NCBI GenBank assembly: GCA_910589635.1
Contig: CAJUTD010000004.1
Coordinates: 65,390-84,523, forward strand
Source of the DNA: an uncultured Lachnospiraceae bacterium
Lineage (GTDB): Bacteria; Bacillota; Clostridia; Lachnospirales; Lachnospiraceae
DNA: 19,134 bases
Direction of reading: 5' to 3'
The notes under the pieces were generated by a model, which made no database searches, was not told the origin of the DNA, and worked only from the letters and a program-made list of their open reading frames with translations. The position numbers and the translations under genes were made by a program. Positions 13,673 through 19,134 of this stretch are shown here, piece by piece (positions within the stretch are counted from its first letter, which is position 1; each line of letters opens with the position of its first letter).

Positions 13673-14236
13673 GTGAAAGAGGAAAGAAAATGCTTTATAG
13701 ATAATTTGAGAAATATTATGATTGAAACAGAAAGACTTATACTTAGAGCATTTACAATGGGCGATTTTGACGCATTATTTGTGATTTTTTCAGATTCGGA
13801 AACAATGCGGCATTATCCAAAGCCATTCAATGCAGAACGTACAAAGGAATGGATTGAATGGAATCTCAAAAACTACAGAGAACACGGATTTGGTTTATGG
13901 GCCGTTGTTTTGAAGGAAACAAATGAAGTGATCGGCGATTGTGGGCTTACTCTCCAAAGTATTGACGGTGAATTGCTACCCGAAATTGGCTACCACATTC
14001 ATAAAAAATATTGGAGAAGAGGTCTTGGCAGCGAAGCGGCGAAAGCGGTTAGAGATTGGGCCTTTGAAAACACAGATTTTGATTGCCTGTATTCCTATAT
14101 GAAATATACAAATGTGGCTTCCTACTCTGTTGCAATTTCAAGCGGTATGAAGAAGATAAAGGAATATCCAGATGAAAAAAATACAATTTCATACGCTTAC
14201 GCAATAACACGAGAAGAATGGGAAGCATTGAAATAA
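13673..14236 (+). CDS. RimJ/RimL-type GNAT N-acetyltransferase
   Basis: This acetyltransferase of about 187 residues has the family opening IETERLILRAFTMGDFDALF and the acetyl-CoA motif GYHIHKKYWRRGLGSEAAKA (Arg-Arg-Gly-Leu-Gly). The NVASYSVAISSGMKKIKEY segment (the N-x-x-S...GM block) closes the fold. Such enzymes acetylate protein N-termini or small molecules, including some antibiotics; the substrate cannot be read. The start is uncertain. GTG at 13673 has AAAAGGTG at a suitable distance, while ATG at 13718 gives the classical MIETERL start but has only a weak site. It is convergent with nothing and stands between the TetR module and the 304-residue gene, which it may share a transcript with. 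Confidence 0.88.
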   Translation: MKEERKCFIDNLRNIMIETERLILRAFTMGDFDALFVIFSDSETMRHYPKPFNAERTKEWIEWNLKNYREHGFGLWAVVLKETNEVIGDCGLTLQSIDGELLPEIGYHIHKKYWRRGLGSEAAKAVRDWAFENTDFDCLYSYMKYTNVASYSVAISSGMKKIKEYPDEKNTISYAYAITREEWEALK

Positions 14237-14394
14237 AGCCATTCCGGTTCATCTACTAACTATCTTAACTTTTGGGGATGTTATACAGTTGAGTATTTAA
14301 AATGATTTCTTTATTTACCTCAAATCATATTGAAGGACGAGATGGTTTATTTTTTAAAGAAAAAAATGATTCTATGAAAGGTGGATAATTGAAA

Positions 14395-15309
14395 ATGGAT
14401 GATAAGCTATTCAAAATTCTAAAAAAAGTTTATTGCAAGAAAAAGTTTGAAAAAGATGAAAGAGGATACAATCACGTAATCAAGAATGGAGATATATTTG
14501 ATTGCAATACGAAAACTACCATGTATGCGTTGGATATTCTGTCCGATGAGGAATTGGACTATTTACATTCCAGCGGATATCCTGTCAATGAAATTGTGGC
14601 ATGTTCTCATGATGAATGTATACAGAAATACAAAGATATTTTAAACCATCCCAATCTGACTTTGGATAATCTTCTGGCTGCTTATTTGTGTGGATTTTCA
14701 AGTTTCCCAAGAGGGAGACAACCCATCTTGAGTTATTTGTTTGCAAAAGCCGTGCCGGAACATACCTTTACTCCATTTGAAGAGGGCGCAAGTACTTGCG
14801 CAATATGTTCCATACCCCCAAATATATGGATTCAGAAAGGTGAGGAAATATTTCGGAATTATTGGGGATATTCATGGAACGAAATGTGGGGTAAATTTCT
14901 TGTTGATTTGCAGGAATTTTCGGAATTGCCGACGTGTGTTCCAACAAAAGAAGATATCCATATCTTTTGTGAAGTAATTAATTTAATAAGAAGCGCTCCT
15001 ATTGGAGAAACACCTGGGAAATTGGAACAACGGATAAAAAAAGCAAAAGTTGTTCCGAATTATGAGAAATACCGATTTCGCGGTCAACTTATAGCGCTTG
15101 CAGAGCTGGGAGTTTTGCCAAATCCGTATGTGGAGCCTTTATATGACGGATTTGTCTCGTTTTCACAGAGATGCCTAATCGGCCGCAGAATTCCCGGCAG
15201 TGCAAGGTCGGATATTGTCATGCCACTTTCTGGATGGCGAGGTGATAATCCGATTGATGAAGACAGGCTTTCTTTTTTATTTGAACCTTTCTTCAAGAGC
15301 AATGAATAA
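14395..15309 (+). CDS. Uncharacterised 304-residue protein
   Basis: I do not recognise a characterised family. The protein appears soluble, with no signal peptide or membrane helix. The N-terminal third is charged and contains LDILSDEELDYLHSSGYPVN. The middle contains a single CxxC (Cys135-Cys138) in GASTCAICSIPP and a tryptophan-rich stretch YWGYSWNEMWGKF (157-169). The C-terminal third has the block LIALAELGVLPNPYVEPLYD (232-251) and ends with SDIVMPLSGWRGDNPIDEDR, which looks like a conserved ligand or substrate-binding loop. An AAAGGTGG site fits the ATG at 14395 better than a TTG six bases earlier. The ordered composition indicates a real protein of unknown function. Confidence 0.8.
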   Translation: MDDKLFKILKKVYCKKKFEKDERGYNHVIKNGDIFDCNTKTTMYALDILSDEELDYLHSSGYPVNEIVACSHDECIQKYKDILNHPNLTLDNLLAAYLCGFSSFPRGRQPILSYLFAKAVPEHTFTPFEEGASTCAICSIPPNIWIQKGEEIFRNYWGYSWNEMWGKFLVDLQEFSELPTCVPTKEDIHIFCEVINLIRSAPIGETPGKLEQRIKKAKVVPNYEKYRFRGQLIALAELGVLPNPYVEPLYDGFVSFSQRCLIGRRIPGSARSDIVMPLSGWRGDNPIDEDRLSFLFEPFFKSNE

Positions 15310-15349
15310 AAGCAGTTTTCTAATTATGTATGGCAACTTTGCATGTTCA

Positions 15350-16111
15350 TCAAATAAAAAGTTCACATTGCTTTCTGCTTTGACAGGCTTTTTTCATTGC
15401 AATAGAAGCCGCAGATAACATTACTTTATTTATTGCCCTTGCGTTTTGAGGACAATTTGATACACACCGCATACATGAAATACACTTACTTTTGTCTACA
15501 ATTTTACTATTTGATGCATCTATCGCACCGACTGGACATTGTGTAGCACAAAGCCCGCATTGATTACAGTTTTTTCCGCTTTGAGGAACCATCCCGCCCC
15601 CCATCGCTTTCTTATAAGGTCGGTTGCCCGGAATCTGGAGTTCTGTCAAAGTACCATTTAAAAGTTTCTTCTGTATTTTCTCTGCATAATCTTTTAACAC
15701 CCGTTTGTCTTCTATATCGGGTCTGCCCGCAGCGAACTGTCGCATAATGGAATGTTCTGCAACTGCGGCAACTGCGGCAGTTACTTTAAATCCCGCCTCT
15801 GTTACTATATCTTTCAATTCGACTAAAGTATCTTCATAGGCACGATTTCCGTAAACACATACAAGAACAGCTTTTGCACCATTTCCATGCAAATTTGATA
15901 TTCTTCTGGTGGCGGTTGCCGGAACCCTTCCGCCATAAGAGGGGATAGCGATTAAAACAGTATCTTCTTGTTTGAAAGAATATCCTTCCCCCTCGAATTT
16001 CATGTCGCTAATATCAACCGTATTCCAATTTTCTGTCCATGCTGAAATAAGCAGTTCAGAAACTTTGCGCGTCCCTCCTGTAGGACTGAAAACTACTTGC
16101 GTGTATGTCAT
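15350..16111 (-). CDS. EFR1-type flavodoxin-ferredoxin fusion protein
   Basis: This 253-residue electron-transfer protein has an N-terminal flavodoxin-like domain: FSPTGGTRKVSELL is the FMN phosphate loop, and IAIPSYGGRVPATATRRI and VCVYGNRAYEDTL follow. The C-terminal ferredoxin domain has two [4Fe-4S] motifs, C182-x2-C185-x2-C188-x3-C192-P and C210-x2-C213-x2-C216-x3-C220-P. It should shuttle low-potential electrons in the anaerobic cytoplasm; its partners are unknown. A perfect consensus promoter flanked by two matching operators and the divergent Rrf2 gene imply tight redox- or metal-responsive control. AAGGAGGG precedes the ATG. It ends 40 bases from the convergent 304-residue gene. Confidence 0.93.
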   Translation of the reverse strand: MTYTQVVFSPTGGTRKVSELLISAWTENWNTVDISDMKFEGEGYSFKQEDTVLIAIPSYGGRVPATATRRISNLHGNGAKAVLVCVYGNRAYEDTLVELKDIVTEAGFKVTAAVAAVAEHSIMRQFAAGRPDIEDKRVLKDYAEKIQKKLLNGTLTELQIPGNRPYKKAMGGGMVPQSGKNCNQCGLCATQCPVGAIDASNSKIVDKSKCISCMRCVSNCPQNARAINKVMLSAASIAMKKACQSRKQCELFI

Positions 16112-16126
16112 TGATAACCCTCCTTA

Positions 16127-16147
16127 ATGTAACTTTAAACTTTACAT
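16127..16147. promoter_or_regulatory. Candidate Rrf2 operator 1
   Basis: ATGTAA and TTACAT are exact inverted repeats with a 9-base spacer. The site lies just downstream of the -10 box of the EFR1 promoter, where a bound repressor would block transcription. Its layout equals that of operator 2. Confidence 0.65.
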
Positions 16148-16155
16148 CTTTGGTA

Positions 16156-16184
16156 ATTATACTCCTTGCGATGTGTAATGTCAA
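16156..16184 (-). promoter_or_regulatory. Consensus promoter of the EFR1 gene
   Basis: On the minus strand a perfect TTGACA (16179-16184) and a perfect TATAAT (16156-16161) are separated by 17 bases. Such a strong promoter would need repression. Its -35 lies wholly inside the spacer of operator 2. Confidence 0.85.
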
Positions 16185-16193
16185 GATTTACAC
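16173..16193. promoter_or_regulatory. Candidate Rrf2 operator 2
   Basis: GTGTAA and TTACAC are exact inverted repeats with a 9-base spacer that contains the EFR1 -35 box. With operator 1 it defines RTGTAA-N9-TTACAY. The centres of the two sites are 46 bases apart. Confidence 0.65.
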
Positions 16194-16281
16194 CTTTATT
16201 TATCCTTTATCAAGTGTTACAATGATAAAAAGGGCTATTTTGTACTTGCCTATAGACACATTATACGAGGAGGTTATCTAC

Positions 16282-16725
16282 ATGCAAATTAGCAAACGGT
16301 GTTCTGTTGCAATTCATTGTCTGATATGTATTCACGAATTTAGTGAATTAAATAAAGTAACCAGCAAACAACTTGCTTTATCAACAGGATGCAACCCGGT
16401 GATTATCCGCAACATTATGAGTGCCTTGAAAAAATCCGGTATCATTACCATAAAGCCCGGAACTGGGGGAACAAAATTAAGCAAAAGCCCCCAAGAAATC
16501 AATTTGCTCCAGATTTGCTCCAGTGTTGAACCTGATTTTTTGAAAAAACTTGTCGGTGAACATACTTGTGCTTCTAAATTATGTCCTGTTGGCAGAAATA
16601 TACATTTGGTATTAAAAAAACCCTACCAAAAAATACGTGACGATATGGCAAACAGTATGTCAAATATTACTTTAGCTGAAATCCTTAAAGATTATCAAAC
16701 TGTAATTGCCAGCCAACAAAATTAA
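16282..16725 (+). CDS. Rrf2-family transcriptional regulator
   Basis: This 147-residue winged-helix regulator has the Rrf2 signature: MQISKRCSVAIHCLICI at the start, TSKQLALSTGCNPVIIRNIM as recognition helix (28-47), and LKKSGIITIKPGTGGTKLSK as the wing. IscR and NsrR ligate an Fe-S cluster with three cysteines. Here Cys96 and Cys101 in HTCASKLCPVG are the only candidates in that region, so it is closer to the YwnA/CymR-like branch, though other cysteines (7, 13, 16, 37, 79) leave thiol sensing possible. I chose the ATG at 16282 because GAGGAGG precedes it; the longer frame from 16105 runs through the operator region. Divergent orientation and paired operators point to EFR1 as target. Confidence 0.92.
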   Translation: MQISKRCSVAIHCLICIHEFSELNKVTSKQLALSTGCNPVIIRNIMSALKKSGIITIKPGTGGTKLSKSPQEINLLQICSSVEPDFLKKLVGEHTCASKLCPVGRNIHLVLKKPYQKIRDDMANSMSNITLAEILKDYQTVIASQQN

Positions 16726-16807
16726 ACCTATACAAATCTCTTGCTATTTATATCATTAGTGGTTTTATTTGCAGAATGTAGGAAATCTGCACATTAGCTT
16801 TTCCATG

Positions 16808-16821
16808 CTCTGTGAACAGAG
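16808..16821. repeat. 14-bp inverted repeat in the 16726-16903 spacer
   Basis: CTCTGT and ACAGAG are exact reverse complements around GA. The spacer separates the convergent ends of the Rrf2 gene and the LanFEG operon. The loop of two bases is too tight for a normal terminator. TGCACAT also occurs on each side (16788-16794 and 16847-16853). The purpose is unknown. Confidence 0.35.
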
Positions 16822-16903
16822 TTATCCATAGTGGAATAGCCTGATATGCACATTTCCATAATTCCATTAAAGCTGTCACAGGTAGCTGCTAATCATGCTT
16901 ACC

Positions 16904-17188
16904 TCACATAAAATGCGTATTAATCATCATTCCCAAGAAAACGACGCCAGCAACAGCATAAAGACTATTTACAATCAAGCATACTTTCATCAAATTGTTT
17001 CTCGCCTCTGCCTTAACATACGAAATAATGGTGAACACTCCGCTGAAAATCATAAACGCAGCATAACAAGCAATCATAATTTCAGCGACAGGCAATTGTA
17101 ATGCCCAGTCAAAACTTCTAAGAGGGAGAATAGTCCACGGGACAAAAAGCATAATGGTGCAGACAACAGTTAAAATTTTGTTTTTCAT
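16904..17188 (-). CDS. Small three-helix membrane protein at the end of the LanFEG operon
   Basis: This 94-residue protein has three hydrophobic helices, at about 5-23 (ILTVVCTIMLFVPWTILPL), 33-58 and 66-89, with a short basic loop KAEARNN between the last two. AAAGGAG lies 9 bases before the ATG and overlaps the last codons of the LanG-like permease, which ends 5 bases upstream, so the two are co-transcribed. I do not recognise a named family. By position it may be an accessory membrane subunit or immunity helper of the ABC system, but no lipobox is present, so it is not a LanI lipoprotein. Confidence 0.75.
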   Translation of the reverse strand: MKNKILTVVCTIMLFVPWTILPLRSFDWALQLPVAEIMIACYAAFMIFSGVFTIISYVKAEARNNLMKVCLIVNSLYAVAGVVFLGMMINTHFM

Positions 17189-17193
17189 AGTAA

Positions 17194-17964
17194 TTATCTC
17201 CTTTCAGCCTGCCCGAAACGAAGGCAGGAAATAACCAAGCATAAGATAGTTATAACAATGGCAACCGGTATCCACGGTATTAATTCAACCTGTGCGGTAT
17301 CAAGGTTTGCTGCAAGTTTTCCGTATTCCGATGTGATAACGAAAAACGGATACGACATCGGATAAGCAAACCACGCTTTTGTATTGATTATCAAAACCGA
17401 CGGTACAATCGAAGCCAAGCCGATACCGATAGAAAAAATTGGCGTCTGAATACAAACTGACAGCATCCAAAAAAATGCAATCATTGGTATTGCGGAAAGA
17501 AATATTATACTAATCTCTTTTAGAACAAACAACGGCGGCAAGATAAAACTATAATCTTGCGTCCCCGAACTGATGGCGGCGCTGATGTAGTACATACCTG
17601 TCATCATTAAAATTTGTGTTGCCGCCAGCGTAAGCAATACAACAAATTTAGCTATACAGAGTTTTGTTGTGCTAATCGGCAAGGCAAGCATTTTCAAAAT
17701 TCCTTTATTTGCCCTTTCGGTTTGGCTTAAAAGAACTGTTCCGACTACCATACTTGCAGGAAACATAAACCACGCCATTCCCATAAAGCCTTGAATAAAG
17801 AAATTATTTTCCGGCGAAATACCCTCCGCCTGCATACCGAAATTCATTTTTGCGTTCAATATTGAAGGTATCCAAAGAATAACGGCAGCTACTGCCAAAA
17901 TTAAAAGTATTTTAGAGCGGCGGATTTTTCCCTCCTCTACGCCGACAAGTGTTAAAAAACTCAT
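17194..17964 (-). CDS. Lantibiotic-protection ABC permease, MutG/EpiG-like (LanG)
   Basis: This 256-residue membrane subunit has about six transmembrane segments. The first is ILLILAVAAVILWIPSIL (about 19-37). Next come a large loop with EGISPENNFFIQGFMGMAWF, the cytoplasmic coupling-type loop LLSQTERANKGILKMLALPIS, and four further helices ending in IPVAIVITILCLVISCLRFG. This layout, and the second permease encoded next to it, are typical of the paired LanE/LanG permeases that expel lantibiotics from the membrane. An AAGGAGG site and a 4-base ATGA overlap couple it to LanE. The substrate peptide cannot be inferred. Confidence 0.88.
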   Translation of the reverse strand: MSFLTLVGVEEGKIRRSKILLILAVAAVILWIPSILNAKMNFGMQAEGISPENNFFIQGFMGMAWFMFPASMVVGTVLLSQTERANKGILKMLALPISTTKLCIAKFVVLLTLAATQILMMTGMYYISAAISSGTQDYSFILPPLFVLKEISIIFLSAIPMIAFFWMLSVCIQTPIFSIGIGLASIVPSVLIINTKAWFAYPMSYPFFVITSEYGKLAANLDTAQVELIPWIPVAIVITILCLVISCLRFGQAERR

Positions 17965-18683
17965 TCAAACGACCTCCTTATCTTTACGAATGCCAACTGT
18001 AGCAAACTAAGAATGGCAAGCTCTGCGACTGCCCCATAGATATAGTGTATTGACTGCGTTAAATCTGTACTCGCAAATACCTGAAAAGGCATTGCAAAAG
18101 GAAAGAGTGAAAGGGCAAAATTATTTGTCGGCAATATAGTTGCAGTAAACACGCACACTACGCCGATTCCAAGCGATACCCACATATTCTTACAGGCTTC
18201 CGAAATAAGAAGCGACAAAATAATGCAAGGTAACATCAACAAAAATGAATACCCGAAATATTTGCACAGTTCACCAAAAAAAGCGTTTCCGATTTCAAAC
18301 CAATGATAGGTGCAAAATGTAATTGCTCCCGCTTCTATTGCAAGCACAATAATGCTCATAAGAGTCGTCAAAACCACTTTTCCTAAGAAAATAGAACTTT
18401 CCCTGATGGGTAAGGACTTCATTTTCTGCATAGCATTGTCGGCATATTCAGTATGATATAAAAGGCAGGCGCCAGCGTTAGCGAGCAGCACATTCAGCAT
18501 TGCCATCATCTGCCAATTTGCGCCAAGCAAAATTTGCATCGGATGCTCCGGTAAGTTAAGATACATCTCCGAACGAACCGCCATATTAATAACCGGAACT
18601 GCCGCAGCTAAAATACCTCCACCAAGAAATGCCGCTAAAAAACCAGTCCGTTTTACCTTTTTACATTCCAAAAAAACACTCAT
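17961..18683 (-). CDS. Lantibiotic-protection ABC permease, MutE/EpiE-like (LanE)
   Basis: This 240-residue membrane subunit has an N-terminal LECKKVKRTGFLAAFLGGGI, typical of the LanE branch, and about six hydrophobic segments. The cytoplasmic loop LYHTEYADNAMQKMKSLPIR (about 76-95) matches the D-N-x-M-x-K-x-x-S-L-P-I pattern of these permeases, where the ATPase docks. It overlaps the ATPase gene and LanG by 4 bases each (ATGA), so the three proteins are made in a coupled fashion. With LanF and LanG it should form an exporter protecting the membrane against lantibiotic-type peptides. Confidence 0.88.
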   Translation of the reverse strand: MSVFLECKKVKRTGFLAAFLGGGILAAAVPVINMAVRSEMYLNLPEHPMQILLGANWQMMAMLNVLLANAGACLLYHTEYADNAMQKMKSLPIRESSIFLGKVVLTTLMSIIVLAIEAGAITFCTYHWFEIGNAFFGELCKYFGYSFLLMLPCIILSLLISEACKNMWVSLGIGVVCVFTATILPTNNFALSLFPFAMPFQVFASTDLTQSIHYIYGAVAELAILSLLQLAFVKIRRSFE

Positions 18684-19134
18684 AGCATTGCACCCCTTTT
18701 TCTATTATCAGCATCAATCAAGGTAAGGAATGTATCCTCCAGATTATCCGTAGGATAACCCTGTGAAGCCGCGTTAAATTTAAGCTGTTCAAGCGTTCCC
18801 TCAAACAGCAAGTGGCCGTGATTTAAAATACCGATAGTATCAGCCATCAGTTCTATTTCGGAAAGCAAATGCGACGATACCAAAACAGTACAATTATACT
18901 TCTCAGGTAAAGAACGGATCAACGTTCTAATTTCATGGATACCGACAGGGTCAAGTCCGTTTGTCGGTTCGTCTAATATCAAAATTGGCGGCTTTCCAAT
19001 TAAAGCGCTTGCAAGGCCTAACCTCTGTTTCATTCCAAGGGAATATTTTTTTGCAAGCCGCTTCTTAAATTGCGTCAGCCCCACGATTTCAAGGGCTTCC
19101 GCTACGGAGGATTTGGGAAGTCCCAATATTTTAC
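18680..19134 (-). CDS. Lantibiotic-protection ABC ATPase (LanF), 5' part outside window
   Basis: Only the C-terminal part of about 151 residues is present; the frame stays open to the window edge (reading KILGLPKSS inward), so Walker A and the Q/E-loop are not visible. What remains shows the signature YSLGMKQRLGLASAL, Walker B ILILDEPTNGLDP, the switch histidine in VLVSSHLLSEIE, and the C-terminal helix region of BcrA/LanF ATPases. It precedes LanE and LanG with a 4-base overlap. A TTG at 19126 is not a credible start, since LanF proteins continue well upstream of LGLPKSS. Confidence 0.9.
   Translation of the reverse strand, partial: KILGLPKSSVAEALEIVGLTQFKKRLAKKYSLGMKQRLGLASALIGKPPILILDEPTNGLDPVGIHEIRTLIRSLPEKYNCTVLVSSHLLSEIELMADTIGILNHGHLLFEGTLEQLKFNAASQGYPTDNLEDTFLTLIDADNRKRGAML

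Noticed and set aside
16105..16281. N-terminal extension of the Rrf2 gene
   Set aside because: It would be translated through the EFR1 promoter and operators. The Rrf2 N-terminus MQISKRC and a GAGGAGG site fix the start at 16282.

Overview
The window looks like a chromosomal accessory stretch from a low-GC Gram-positive anaerobe, most likely a clostridial (Lachnospiraceae-like) Firmicute. The reasons are AT-rich spacers, strong AGGAGG-type ribosome binding sites before almost every gene, and the gene families present: an EFR1-type flavodoxin/ferredoxin fusion, a LanFEG-type bacteriocin-immunity ABC system, a TVP38-pssA-psd phospholipid operon and Spx/ArsC-like and dGTPase genes. The assignment is an inference from gene content, not from a marker gene. 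No rRNA, tRNA, CRISPR array or intact insertion sequence was seen.

Layout. Bases 56-1936 (minus) carry dgt, a dNTP triphosphohydrolase, followed by a small ArsC/Spx-like thiol protein. Bases 1937-2431 hold no convincing intact gene, only a possible frameshifted coding remnant. Bases 2432-4810 (minus) read as one operon: GNAT acetyltransferase, OmpR-type response regulator, sensor histidine kinase. Bases 5026-7071 (minus) are a phospholipid operon: TVP38/DedA-like membrane protein, pssA and psd, which together convert CDP-diacylglycerol to phosphatidylserine and then phosphatidylethanolamine. Bases 7315-8266 hold two unrecognised minus-strand genes separated by a perfect 11-bp-arm inverted repeat. 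Bases 8283-9143 encode a Sir2-fold protein whose catalytic motifs resemble the class M (SirTM) ADP-ribosylating sirtuins. Just upstream of it (9238-9409) lies a decayed fragment of a second, related sirtuin gene.

From 9.5 kb to 16.7 kb the window is a run of small regulator-plus-effector modules. (1) An HxlR regulator diverges from a duplicated-domain SnoaL/NTF2-like protein, with a palindrome over the effector promoter. (2) A TetR regulator precedes a BcrA/LanF-type ABC exporter and one or two tiny membrane proteins, with a 15-bp-arm palindrome at the TetR promoter. (3) A RimJ/RimL-type acetyltransferase and an unrecognised 304-residue protein lie on the plus strand. (4) An Rrf2 regulator diverges from the EFR1 flavodoxin/ferredoxin, whose consensus promoter is bracketed by two near-identical operators of the form RTGTAA-N9-TTACAY.

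Bases 16904-19134 (minus) are a lantibiotic-protection ABC operon of LanF (cut by the window edge), LanE, LanG and a small membrane protein. No bacteriocin precursor or modification enzyme is visible, so it reads as an orphan immunity or resistance cassette. The least explained items are the sirtuin locus (one intact gene, one dead copy and an unknown 123-residue neighbour), the 304-residue protein, and the PssA whose signature arginine is serine.
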